Program-made: the position numbers and the translations under genes | Notes under the pieces: generated by a model | What the model was told of the DNA's origin: nothing | Seen by the model: the letters and a program-made list of their open reading frames with translations, nothing else | Database searches by the model: none | Shown: one piece after another, positions 11,613 through 23,052 of the stretch | How the letters are laid out: every line of letters begins with the position of its first letter | Position numbering within the stretch: position 1 is the first letter of the stretch | Source: Trissonchulus latispiculum | Lineage: Eukaryota; Nematoda; Enoplea; Enoplida; Ironidae | Length of the DNA: 64,000 nucleotides | Assembly (NCBI GenBank): GCA_030248195.1 | Contig: JASAND010030909.1 | Coordinates: 1 to 64,000, forward strand | Reading direction: 5' to 3'

Positions 11613-12110
11613 AAAGCCACTTTCGTGTGATTTTAGCAGTCATAGCCATAACTTACATGATCTGCTTGTTACGGTGATCGATTCTGCGGACGACGAGGCC
11701 ACACGAAAGAGGAAGGAAAAGCGGTGGATAAGTTAACTCTTTTCGGACTATCCTTTTGGAATCAATTGGGAAACCGTCCTTCGCAAAAACATAACCCCAC
11801 CTCCCGGGATTTTTGCTACTAGCATCCATTCTGGAGTAGTCGACAGCAGCAACAACAACAACAACAACAGTGGTAACAATCGCAATTTTGAGCCCTCCCA
11901 GCGCTCCCGGTCCCTCAGTCCCCCGGATCCCTACCCTCCCAGAGACCCCAATTTTGCTATGTGCCTATTCAACCGAACTTGGATCCCCCGAAATTTGGCC
12001 CCCGAAGAACGATTGCAGCGTGTGACGCCTGAGGAAGGGGCCCGCCGTGGGGCCCCGAAACTGGTAGCGGAATAAGGTTGGTCTGACTCTGGGTGTCTAC
12101 GTTTTGATGA
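11613..12110 (+). pseudogene. Inverted partial copy of the Penelope-like C-terminal region
   Basis: Plus-strand translation reproduces HNLHDLL, RKRKEK, PFGINWETVL and the proline-rich tail of the minus-strand copy, with an in-frame TAA near 11733. A CAACAACAAC expansion lies near 11850. Opposed terminal copies are a known structural habit of Penelope-like elements. Confidence 0.8.
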
Positions 12111-12185
12111 TTTTGATATTGTATTTGATTTCATGGTATCCTCGTGGATCCGTGGACTAGTAGCCGTTTTGACTGTATCTCTCTC

Positions 12186-12203
12186 ACAAAAGTATACTAA
12201 CCA
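12186..12203. repeat. Right copy of the 18-bp target-site duplication
   Basis: Identical to 9910-9927. See that entry and the element between them. Confidence 0.75.
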
Positions 12204-13531
12204 GAATGCATGGCCACTAGTAAAACATGACGAATAAGCCAGATAACAACTCCTGTTTGTTGCAGAACACGTATGCTCTGATTGGAATATGTGTCCCGTA
12301 TTAATTGCAGAATTCATACATGTTCTGGGGGGTTGGGGGGGAAAGGGGTGTTTCACCCCCAAGACCTGGAGCTACCCCCCATGTCGAAAAATATCATCGA
12401 ATATCACCAGTCCAAACTCAACGGACTATTTTCAATCGACATTTTTCAACACCCCTGAGGGGTCCCTCCCCTCCCCGCCCCCCAGAATACGGATTTTGTC
12501 CGGTTTTTTGGGCAAGCCACCACACCGGCGGCCCAAATTAGCCTCCATCTCAGGTCTGAATACTATGCTAATACATCTTCCATTTTCTGCAGCGTTTTGC
12601 AAATACTAACGAACGTCAACTCTTGACTAATCTTACGGCTGTAAGACGTAGCGACTGCGGTTTAAATAGCCCTGCTCAGCTACCACGTATCTTGCCAAAA
12701 ATCTGCACAGCTAGCCTTCTGCTCCCAGAAACATTCCAGTCACCATCACCAACCCAGTAGCACTCTCTTCAGTTGGCGCTAAGGTTTGCCCCAGCCATTT
12801 TGAAAGCATCACAACTTACTCAATTTAAGGAATTATGTACCGCAAATGATACATCATTTTAAAGCTCGACATAAGGACATTCTAGTGACACCGTCAAAAG
12901 TTATCTAACTACTTACCCTGAAACCATTTTAAAACAAAGATTTCAGAAATGCGGGCAAATTGATCAAACTTTGTTCTAGACCATGCTTTTGTGCTGAGTC
13001 CTGCTGAGGGTCAATTTTCTAGTTCAGTCAGAAGTTAAGTACGTATAGCCAAGGCAATTTTTCAAAAGGAAAAATTTCGGAAGTTCGTGTCCGACAATTC
13101 AGGGGAAAATTACACAAATCTGTGAAAGTTTCAGCAAAAACCATGCAAAAGATCACGAAAAATGCTTTGTGACATAGTTTGCCGTTTGATTCGTTTGGCT
13201 CGAAGAATCCTGTGTTCTTCTCCGGCTTACTGACCGGTACTAAATCGGTATAGAACCCTTCCTAATAATTTAAATCTGTCCCAGTAAACAATAGATAAAA
13301 GCATCATTTTAAAGTATTGATTACAGACATACATAACAGTAAAGCAGAATTATATAGAAATATACGACACCGCAGTAGGCTATATTCCATCGAAGAACAG
13401 CACAAACTGACTAATCAAGCATCCATATATCATATATAGCATCAATTACCCAAAGCCTAGGTTTCCATAAAACAGAATTAAAGAATAAATCAAAGGTAGA
13501 ATTACTCTTCGCTTAATGAGTAACACCTTGT
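12204..13531. other. Intergenic sequence with a diverged dispersed repeat, no gene
   Basis: From about 12770 to 13230 it resembles 15800-16760. Both contain CAACTTACTCAATTT or a close variant, followed by ATGATACATCATTTTAAAGCTC-like phrases, which suggests two old copies of one repeat. No coding region is supported. Confidence 0.4.
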
Positions 13532-13535
13532 TTTA

Positions 13536-14410
13536 GGTGGTGATTTCTTTTGTTTGGAGTCATCAAACTTGAATCTCATCATGCATTACTTAGAGCTAGT
13601 AGCCATTTTATATCAAAATATGGCTTAACATTTTCTCCTTTTCAGTAATATAGTGAAACTAATTTTGGTTTTTGAAAAATGTTGTAACGGATTTTGAAGA
13701 AGTGCGATTTTTCAGATTTGTTTGCGGACTGAAGTAAATTTTTGCAAAAGAAATCAGGGGCCGATGTTATCAACGCCCAAACCGGGGTTAAGCCGCTAAC
13801 CCGGGTTATCTCTGCTATCTTTAACACATGAATTTAACCCGGGTCAGCGACTAAACCTGGGTTTCAGTGTTGATAACATTGGCCCCAGGTTGTATTCGCT
13901 CAAATAGATGAGCACTATTTTTTAGTTATAATGAAATAGTTCTCGTCATGGAGAAATTAGCTAAAACGTACGCACAACCCTCAATTCTGTCTACTTTTTC
14001 CAACTTTTGCGAGCTACCGCTTTAGCCAGAAGGTAGCTATCGAAGCAACTAAAAGAAGTTTTATGTAAGAACACATCTGCTTACCGGTGCAGTTTTTTGT
14101 AAGAACACATCTGCTAAGTAGCAAACCTCCAGCTTGCATAGTAAATGTTCCACAATCTCTGGAAGAAATTTGATTCATCTTAATGCTACATTTTTATGAG
14201 AACAGTCCTTCGGGATAGCAGTTGGAAGACTATCTGGCCTCAGATAATTGGTCTGTACGAGACTGTCCAATTGACAACTTTAGTTAAATTTTATGGTAGT
14301 ATAGCTCAAGAAATAATGACAATATTTGATTTCAAGGAAAAATGCCGCCAAAGTAAGGAAATTAACCTTATCTCACGATATGGAAAAGCCAGAAAAATGG
14401 TTTCATACTA
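13536..14410. mobile_element. Decayed TTAA-type element related to the one at 32265-33251
   Basis: The left terminus GGTGGTGATTTCTTTTG follows TTTA at 13532-13535, a decayed TTAA. The interior aligns by eye with 32290-33000, sharing phrases such as GAAGAAGTGCGATTTTTCAG and AACCTCCAGCTTGCATAG. The right terminus is not recognisable. A 128-bp MITE is inserted in it. It lies just downstream of DEG/ENaC gene 2. Confidence 0.65.
13758..13885. mobile_element. Short MITE with 3-bp TSD (CAG), PIF/Harbinger-like
   Basis: Its termini are GGGCCGATGTTATCAA and the near-complement on the right, flanked by CAG at 13755-13757 and 13886-13888. The interior has AACCCGGGTT-type palindromes. It interrupts the older TTAA-type element, so it is the younger insertion. 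Confidence 0.7.
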
Positions 14411-14531
14411 AGATAAAAAATTGGTGCATGTTTAAACTTTATACAGTGTGACGAGTTTAAGTATTGTACTTCGCTCATCTTTTTTCTTCAATAATAGCTT
14501 TTATAGAGTTCATTATAAATCAACCACTGTC

Positions 14532-14537
14532 TTTATT
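14532..14537 (-). promoter_or_regulatory. Polyadenylation signal AATAAA for DEG/ENaC gene 2
   Basis: The hexamer begins about a dozen bases past the gene 2 stop codon on the minus strand. Confidence 0.5.
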
Positions 14538-14549
14538 TCGCATACAGGA

Positions 14550-17500
14550 CTACATTTGAACTTCGCTTTTCACGCTTTTGGCGTCATCAGGTGTCTCAGT
14601 TTTCACTCCATCGGGCAGTTCCTCTTGATCGACAAAGGACTGCTTCTGTTTCCGTTTGCAAATGCACAATGTCGTACACAGTTGAATAAATTCCACAATC
14701 GTGAGAAAGCTCATTCCGCTGTAAAGACCTGAAAGAAGTGAAGTCACGTAATTAAATTAAATAGACTATTAACGGTAACCTTTAGCTCGCTATATCGCAT
14801 CTCCCAAAACTCAATTAGGTGGCAATTAATTTCAAGCCTACCTAATGTTCCTCCAACATTTGACAACAAATCCCAAGTAGACATTTCTTCCTCTTGGCGA
14901 TACAGCATGTAGTTGAGCCTGTCAAAGTAGACCTGTAGATTGACAACATTTGATTCCATGTCGCTGGAAAGAGCTCTGATGTCGTTGATTTTTTCCCATA
15001 CAGCACCTCCAACATCGCCCACCAGATTGAATGCATCGAAAATGCCGTCTTTGATCTGGGCTAGTGGGTTCTTCTTCAACTATAAACAGTGTGGAAATAT
15101 TTCTATTACTCTAGTTGATTCAGTATTCAAATTAGCGACATTTTGTGCAACCACTAAACTCAAAGTGTTGTGTAGAGACGCTGGCTTGACTAGCTAATTG
15201 CGCACTATAAAAGGCGCTCACACGAAATTTTCAGTTCAGTCTAAGTGGGTCTTTGCATGTCGTAGTGGGGGAGACTTGAAGTAAAGATGCCGCTGCCCCC
15301 GTGTTAATATATGCTTTAATGATTACGTGGGATTTCACCTATTTGTGAAATTTTGCCAACGGTTTGTTTGGGTGTTATTTATTCTTTTGCGGGTTTGCTG
15401 TAAAAATTTATTTCTGGTGTCTGTTATAAATTGACTGTGGAATTATTGGTTGTCAAATTTAGTAATTTCTCATATTTAATAAACTCGCGTTACCACTTGG
15501 TTTTCGCTTATGTTTTTGTAGTTTGTCAGGTAATCGGATTAGTTGAGTCGGACATACACACACTCACAGAACCTTCAATCCTTTACTTCATTCCGAGATA
15601 ATTCAGTCAAATCTCTACAACAGCTAAATTATCGCAGCAAAACTTAATCGTAAGCTATTGTTAGTTATGTAAAATTAATTTGAACAGTCACCCCAGTCCC
15701 TTTATCTATCGACTTCGACTTAAGTATAAAGTTAATTTCGATTGAGTCCCAGTTGCTCAAGTCACATTACTGGGCTTAGGGTTCATTCAATAAATTTTAA
15801 AACTCTTTAAGGTCGCACTTCCCTTACATTCAGTCCACTTTGGAAAGCAATAACTTACTCAATATTGAGAACTATAAATTGAGCGACATATCAAAATGAA
15901 GCTCTACATCTCTGCGTCGTTTGATATCATTGAAAAGTGTCTACCTAGTTTGGATTTTTTGCAAACTTACCAAACGCGGCCACAATTTTTGACCAAAATT
16001 TTTTCTGGAAAAATTTTAAACAACAAGAAAATGGTCGTATCCAATGTGTTTATGAGATAATTTGCCAAGGACGGTTTCTTGATTTTGTCAAAATATCAGT
16101 TGAGTATGCAGAAATTGAGCATTTTCTGAAAATTTGGCATTTTATCCAACTTTGAAAAATCATTGCTCTTGATTGGAGGCTGATAAAGAGAAAAACAAAA
16201 AACCGCCCCAGGCAAATAACATACTGTGTGCAAAATATCTTTTAGATCTACCCATTGGTTGTGGAGCAATCTTCGGTCAAAAAATTTTGGCCGCAAGTTG
16301 ACGAAATCAGTTATTCGACCAGAACTTTAGACTCATTCAGTGTACAGGGCTCTAATTAAGCTAATTTGTGCCCCCTTCGAAGCTCATTCATTTCAGTATA
16401 AACTTGTCTACGCTTGTAGTGTACACTAGCTGTGATTCGACAAAACCTGTTTTCAGCGAGATCGTGTCCAAAATATCCAATTTTCGAGCAAAAGTTGATC
16501 AAAAATTCACTGCTCAAAAACGATAAGAGCTAGAAACTTATGTCCAAAATCAAAGTTGTAGAGCACATAATAAGCTTTAAAATGATTATAGTCGCTGGGA
16601 ATAATTTTCTAATAAGTTTCTCACTGTACATGAATGTTATGAAGCTGGCGTTTTTGCAGGACGTTTATTATCATTCCCGATGTGTTTTCTAAAAATTTGA
16701 ATAAAATCGGGCAATAACTGCACTTTCTGCAACTATATCTGCACGTAAGGGGAGCACGACCTTACGAGTAAGAACACAATGTTTGGGGCGTCGGTGCTGT
16801 TGTGCTTGCGTCTGCTTTCTTTCCAAATCTGAAGCGTATGTTAGAGCGTCAATTTCCGCTTTTTAGTTGTCTACCAAGAATCTCCTTAAAATATGGCCAC
16901 ATTTAACTCGGTAGATAAACGAAATAACACTGATAAATGTATATGTCTGTAATTAATTGTATTATTATATGCAATAAATAGTATTAGTTAATAATATTAA
17001 CATAGCGTTAGAAATAATCATATCCATACATTAACATAGAGTCGGATCCTGGGGGCGGTTGTCCCGAGAAAATTCTGAGGGGCTTGTAGGTTGAACCGAC
17101 ATTTTCGAGGGGGACTTGTACCACAAGCATAAATTAACGCCAATAGTAATATAAACTCAAAAGTTTTAAAGAAATTGAAGAAAATTGCCAATTTTTAGAA
17201 AAAATTTCAAAATTTTAATCGAGTTTTTGGAAAAAATAAGAAATCTTAGAAAAAAATAGCTATTTTTGGGGTTAATTCTGGGTTATCTATTTTGGATTCT
17301 AGGGTTAACTCAGGGTTGACTCCAATAAAATAGGGTTTATGAAACCCAACCACAAAATTGTTTGATAACATTGGGTTAACCCCAGGGTTAACCTAACCTC
17401 ATAATTTCAGGATTAACCCCAAAAACTACGAAATCCGGGTTTCAGAAAACCCAAGTTTGATACCATCGGGCTCAGGACGCTACGCAGCAGAAATGAGTTG

Positions 17501-19581
17501 GAAAATATGTAGAGTGGAGTTGGACCAGTATTTTTCACTGACCAAAACCTGTCTACTTTCACCCCCGTTACAAATTGTAACGTATATACGAGAAAGGGTT
17601 GAGCTGCAGATATTGTCGGTTTCAAACTATGATCAGTAGTTTACAATTTTGAATCTGACTTTGATATGGTTTTTATTCCAATGTCTTTAAAACCGAACTC
17701 TGGGTATTTCCTGTTAACGGTTTAGACGCGTCACCACTGCTTCTATCTTTCTATATTTTATGATTTTGCTTACTTTCTCAATTTCCTCAGTCACGTTGAG
17801 CTTTTCCTTAGGTTTTACGCGAAATATTCTCTCCAATAGATTGCCATAATACATCTGCTTTGCATATTGCTCCAGGGGAAACTTTGATGTAGAGATGACT
17901 TTCATGTAATCTCGTTGCTCACAAGCTTGAGGACAGATTCGTTCACATTCAATACCGGAAACCTCCTTGTTCAGTAGCTGTAAATAGTTAAGCATGCACA
18001 AATACTATTATGGTTTTTGTATTTTACCGAACACAACAGCTGGAAGCTTTTCCAAATCAGGACAGGATCTGTAGCAAAACTGGCAAAGTTTCCACATCAT
18101 ATCATTCACGCTCAATCAGACTGTATCGAAAATTGGACGAAATGGCACATTACCTTAAGTAGGCAGTTCATATCGTTCCCTTCCAGAAACTTGCACGGCC
18201 GAACCTTTCCCCATCTTGCTTTAATTATGTCTGGAGTCACAATAGAGGCGTCAACACACCCACACGTTTTGGCCAGTTCAGCCACACCGCAGGATACTGC
18301 ACACGCACGGGTTGAGTAGCTATGTCGTTGTAAAGCTTTGTCGCCTCTTAAACTAAACAGTGTGTAGTTGTCCTCCAATTTTTTGTATCCTTCTTCATAT
18401 TCTGGTATGCAGTCGGTTCGATCATATGGCCAAGGTTTTCTCTAAATGACAATAAATCGGTAATCGCCAGGCAATATTGTACTAGTAGGACTTTTTACTA
18501 GTTGGAACCTATATCTTAGAGCAAATAGCAAAATTAAACTCTGACAAATGTAGTCACTGGTTTAACAAACCAAATGGTGCCTTTACCATGAATGTGTGAC
18601 TAGTTTTGGTTAGATAGGTGCCTTTAATGGTTTATCATTACAATTACATTTAGGTTCAATTGAAACTATCCAGCCAAATAATACTGTAATCTGTTTACTT
18701 GTCACTTACGTTACTTGATGCTGTTACCTTAAAGTGCTGATAGATGACGGACACTTCAACTGTTTGTCCTGGCGCTGCTGTAAACCCTCCGTCTTCTGGA
18801 AACGGCACCATATCGGGTGAATGAATTTCTACACGTAAACCTGAAGACGGGTTGAGCGTTTCTATATACTCTTCCACCTGCACAGACATTACGAGCCGCA
18901 TTCCATAGTCTGGCCCAGTTCTAGCTGTGGCAGATCCAGGTAGTATAGTGAAACAGTTGCCATATCTACCATGACGCCAGTGCTTGATGTTTTTTGGTTG
19001 GCATTTTAAGCCCATCATAAAACAATCCAGCATTAGTTCATCGTATGTATAACCTGCTGCCGTAGCCGCATCAGGGTCGTCGTACATGAGAGCAGCAACC
19101 ATTCTGGGCACCATGTCCATTGACGATGTGTTATCGCCGCTTGCTTTATTGTAGAATGTTTTGAAGAAACCTTTGGTGACTGATAATGACCCAAACCCAA
19201 ATATTTTAGAAGTAGACCACGAGCTCTTTTTCATTGGATTTAAGTTGCAAACAGTGACAGCTGGGAACGGAATATTGCTTTCGTACTTTTGCTCTACAAT
19301 TGATTTTGTGGGACTTCCTGCATAATGCATACAAATGCTGACAACCTGGAATCAAAATCATTCAAGACTGATTAAGACATATTGGTTCGCGACAGTGGTG
19401 CAAGCAATCCGGAATCTATATCTGCCACTAAGAGAAATAGTTGTTTTACCTGAAACGTCATCGTACACCAAGCTGTGAGGATGATTAATACCCAAATTAT
19501 CTTCCAAAGCCTTGGAGATCTTACAAACGGGCTAAAGCCGTGAGCTGAGGTGTTTTCTCCAAAGTCTAATAATCGACCCAT
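14550..19581 (-). CDS. DEG/ENaC-family sodium channel subunit, gene 2 (6 exons, 552 aa)
   Basis: This is a tandem paralogue of the gene at 2330-8670. Exons in minus-strand order are 19581-19450, 19345-18728, 18441-18154, 17977-17774, 15079-14842 and 14728-14550. All have GT-AG borders and the same phases as gene 1. The first five exons match gene 1 exons 1, 2, 4, 5 and 6 exactly in length, and the 72-nt cassette is absent. Residues 7-16 read FGENTSAHGF, with HG at 14-15, and TM1 is at about 25-44. FPAVTVCNLNP is at 71-81, and the cysteine-rich ectodomain is intact. GGTLGLYSGMS leads into TM2, with G-M-S at 498-500. The cytoplasmic tail is short and acidic (DQEELPDGVKTETPDDAKS). An extra first exon upstream may provide a second N-terminus. 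Gene 1 and gene 2 subunits could co-assemble, which is inference. Confidence 0.9.
15080..17773. other. Intron 5 of DEG/ENaC gene 2: old repeats, no palindromic cargo
   Basis: This 2.7-kb intron is the counterpart of gene 1 intron 5 and is similar in size, although the two hold different insertions. It contains a diverged dispersed repeat (about 15800-16760), a partial copy of the short element that also hit the propeller pseudogene (about 17032-17150) and a decayed GGGTTAAC-type palindromic segment (about 17270-17470). Confidence 0.55.
17032..17150. mobile_element. Partial copy of the CATTAACATAGGG short element
   Basis: The segment starting CATTAACATAGAGTCGGATC, followed by GGGGCTTGT and GACTTGTACC phrases, matches the left half of the element inserted at 25858-26263. 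No right end is found. Confidence 0.6.
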
Positions 19582-19877
19582 GTTCGTGCTACTGCTTGTT
19601 TTCTAGACTTGGATGTAAGAAAACAGACTTTTCTAATCCAAAGACTGCTAATCAACTGGATCCAGTAGAATCGCTTGATTACAAATTCCTCACTGTTACT
19701 TGGTAGAACTTTAACAAAAGGTTCTTGATGTTAGTATTCCCTATGGTAACAATAAAACTATTATGATGCTTATTCTGATCGTTGTGACGCTAATTCTTTT
19801 GTTATATTATCTGGCTTCAGCTCTAGAAAATACCTTACTGTTACTGTAATTTTGTAGGAGTGAAAACAGCTAAATAC

Positions 19878-20018
19878 CTGAAAAGTCATTACACACCAGG
19901 CAAGTACAATTAAGAGAACCCAAAGCAACCTCCATATTGTACGTGACCGTGTAAATGGACTAAAGCCATGGGCAGAAGTGTTTTCGGCAAAGTCGGTGAA
20001 CTTCAGCTTCAGACTCAT
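19878..20018 (-). CDS. Extra DEG/ENaC first exon (alternative N-terminus of gene 2, or remnant of a third tandem copy)
   Basis: It begins with ATG at 20018 and encodes 47 codons: MSLKLKFTDF, then AENTSAHGF (the HG motif), then a hydrophobic TM1 ending MTFQ. It finishes at a CAG|GTATTT donor in phase 0, the phase of the gene 2 exon 2 acceptor. Splicing to 19345 would give a subunit with a different cytoplasmic N-terminus and TM1, analogous in layout to the alternative first exons of vertebrate ASIC genes. No other exons of a separate gene are visible upstream. An in-frame upstream ATG exists at 20075. Confidence 0.7.
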
Positions 20019-20099
20019 ACTCGTAAACGTTTTTAAAAGGCTTATACACTTATACACCAGGTCCAGGAATAACAAGTAAATCCTTTGACGAAATGGACG

Positions 20100-22270
20100 A
20101 GCACCAGCAAGACAAAGCTTGTATTGTTGTTTAATAACAAGTCAGTTTATTTCCTATTCTCGTGTTGAACAGGGAATCGTCGTCATGGTTGTCTTGACTA
20201 TTCTCAGGTATTATTCAACTGTTTGAAAACTCTATGGATGCTGAGGAGTGTCTATTGTTTGGACTATGTTTAAAGGAATTGGACTTTAACTCCTTAGGTA
20301 GATTTGTCTACGATACCTGTTTGTCACCCTCAAACTAATCGGGAAAAAGTCAAAACAAGATCATTATGGGGTTAAAAACAGATTCTTAAATTTATTGTAG
20401 TAAAGTTGGGAAACACAAGGAAAAGTTATCTTCAAGGAAATACACCCACTGTAGTCATGGTTTGGTTTCAGTTTCAGAGATGATACCGTTGGATCCTTAT
20501 CAGATTGTGCGATATTATGCACAATGCTATGGCTGTTCAAAGAAAGCGGACGTGGTCAAATATGTAAAAACTTCTGTTAAACAGGATAGCTAACCGTGTC
20601 TTTCTCAGGTGTTAGAACTAAGCTTGTCCCTGCCCATTGCTAACCTTGATTTTAACTAACAGAACCATAGTGGAGCAATGGTAGTTGTTTTATGTGAAAA
20701 TCGTATCTTTTTGACAACAATGTTAAAAAATTGAATATTTAAAAACTTATTATTAAGTAATTATTTTCAATTAAATTCCCACATGTCCCAAGAAACTAGA
20801 CAGCCTTTGGAGTCAGGCGTCAACCCAGTTGGAAGAAATTGCGATTGCACTTCGACTGAACAAGGTCAGTATGCTACGCTGAGGGCTATAGAGGCGCAAC
20901 ACTTGAGATGAGCAGATTTCAGTCCGTAAATTTAACTGCGGACCAGATCAGGTCGTATCAACTCCATTGTAATGTTGCTAAAGCCCTAAAATTAGCTTAA
21001 ATTTACTTATTTTTGTTGTTTGACAGCAACCCATTGTTATACTGTTGAATAATTTAACGCTTCCACCATACTTGAGGCTTTCGAAACAATACGGTTAGAA
21101 AACTTTGCTTTCGGCTGGGCCAAAAATTTGCCAAAACACAGGTCAAGGCAAATTTTCTGACTATGAGGACCTTGCATTAATTTCTAGGTTACTTAGCTTA
21201 TAAAATGCTTGAGGAAATTTTGGTAATTTTGGAAGTAAGTAATTAAGTTCGGTGTTCGTTCAAATACAAAATTTATTCTTTATTTGATGACAGTTAATAT
21301 TTGTGAACTTTAATTTGTGAGTGGTGATTGGATTCGCTTTGTTTGTTCGTTTGAATTTGTGTCTACGTGCAATGTTTGTTTGTTGGTTGATTGGCTGTTT
21401 GGCTGCCGATGATAGTAAAATCAGGTAATGACGAATAAGAAGATGCCACATCTCATTGAAGATTGTAAAAGGTAGTGATGCTTTTAAATAACTGTTTATT
21501 TGGTGGTTGTGATAGGCGAAACATGTTACTAACGCCAACGTAATCGTTAACCGAAGCTATTTTCCCTGACTAAAGTAAATAGTTGCTTTATTTTCTCTTA
21601 CTTCCGTTTGATTAATCAGAATAATTTTGCCATTCACCAAGATAAACATGCCAACATTTTAACGCACATCAGGAACAGAACAAGTTCCAGTTTGGCAGAT
21701 ATTATTTTTCTTCCATCTGCCACCGCGAAAACAATTTAATCTTGCTCCCTGCAAACAAAATGTCTGACTAAACTGTATTGTGAGTCATGTTTATACTGAT
21801 TTTAATGAGGTTTTTTTGGAAACATTTCCAGTATTTATTTACAATTCCAATAAGCAAGTGCCAGTTCGTTTGATTCGCTCGCGGAAAGCTTTTCTTTGCA
21901 TCAACCGAAGAGGTAACTTACCCGTTTTACAAGTCTAAGTAGAAATTGCAAAATTGACATAATGGTCAACAGCACAATTTAAGACAATGAACTCCAGTAA
22001 CTAAGAGCACCCAATATTAGTGTCCAATTCAACTTATGCATCATTGCAAACAAATGTCGCAGACTTGAAATCAGGTCTGTTACATCAAGTATCTGCTGTC
22101 AATCTTGAAACAAACAATTTTCGAAGTATTCAAAAACTGGTTGTATTAACAGCAGAATTTAGCATTGAGCAGAGCTCACCTTTAGTTCGTTCCCAGGCTT
22201 TGACTTGTAGCCTCTGCTGGAAACCTTTTGTTCTTATCTAGTTACAAACTAATTAGTTTAATATTTTAGT
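20100..22270. other. Intergenic spacer between DEG/ENaC gene 2 and the propeller gene, no clear feature
   Basis: These divergently oriented genes leave about 2.2 kb that should contain both promoters. I see a TGTTTGTTGGTTGATTGGCTG low-complexity patch near 21380 and otherwise unremarkable AT-rich sequence. Confidence 0.4.
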
Positions 22271-22976
22271 ATGTCACCATGGACAGCACTCGTAATAGTA
22301 TGGACTCAAATTTTGACTTCAAACTCAGCCCATGGCCAAAATCGGGTCCCTCCTTGCGAGAGATTAGTGACAACATATCCCCACAGTCCCTCCTGTCCCA
22401 CAAATTCCGATCCTCTCTGCGTTTGTCCAAAATGGACCTATGGAAGCAGTTGTGAACTTGACTATCCCTGGATGTATCTAAAGCAATTCCAAATGACGGG
22501 GAGCACCAACCTGGAAGAACTGGGCTTCAATATTGGGAGCCACATAGCTTCTATGAAAGACGGAAAAATACTAATACAGTCTCTTTACAAAAGTGCACTG
22601 CTTGACAAGGATGGAACGCAAATAGATCAGATTGTTAATACAGCAAAAATGTTTGGAAATGTGTACAATGTCTGGACTCTGAGCAATGGAAATCTGGTGT
22701 GGGAAGTTCACTGGAAGAAATTGCTCGTTACGGATAACACGTTCACATCTATTTCTTCACCATTTGTCCCACCAAACGTTACAGGTACATCAATGCCAAC
22801 AAAATAGTATGGCTTACATGCATTAGAATAGAAAATTGACTAATTTAAAACAACACATTTCAAACTTGTCTATTATAAACAAATCACCTCGACAACTTGT
22901 ATAGTGCAGTTTGTGGTTAATGATAGTCCAAAAGAAAACACGAATGTTACACATCACCAAAAGCCAGAAAAATTTT

Positions 22977-23052
22977 GCTCTTCGCAGAATTCGAACCCGC
23001 GGTCTTCTGCTTGAATAATGTGCAGCCGTTCCGGCTACTAAGCCACAAGAGC
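22977..23052 (-). repeat. tRNA-like sequence (tRNA pseudogene or SINE head)
   Basis: This 76-nt minus-strand segment has a near-complete acceptor stem (GCTCTTG with GAAGAGC), a box A-like TGGCTTAGTAGCC and a box B-like GGGTTCGAATTC. The anticodon arm does not pair well, so I do not call it a functional tRNA. It lies in intron 1 of the propeller pseudogene. Confidence 0.5.

Larger units (their letters stand above)
9928..12185 (-). mobile_element. Decayed Penelope-like retroelement (RT + GIY-YIG) with an inverted partial copy
   Basis: The minus-strand part runs from about 11612 to 9928. It has an RT palm with GTAMGAK and, after a frameshift, SYANIFMGY. WWRYIDDIF follows, with the catalytic YIDD at 11390-11401, then a thumb region and a linker. 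A GIY-YIG-type endonuclease segment follows (VVYL, QYVGET, NGHRHDI), then a C-terminal RKRKE..W and PFGINWE block. These motifs are typical of Penelope-like elements. The RT 5' part is missing. From about 11613 to 12110 the C-terminal and endonuclease-flank region recurs on the plus strand. The whole unit is bracketed by an 18-bp direct repeat, so it probably arrived as one insertion. Several frameshifts and stops make it inactive. Confidence 0.85.

Noticed and set aside
9910..12203. The 18-bp repeat as part of the inverted Penelope copies
   Set aside because: It is in direct orientation while the copies are inverted, so it is better explained as a target duplication.
22020..22241. Plus-strand open frame of 73 codons upstream of the propeller gene
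   Set aside because: No motif, no splice support and no similarity to the neighbouring gene. Most likely 5' flank.
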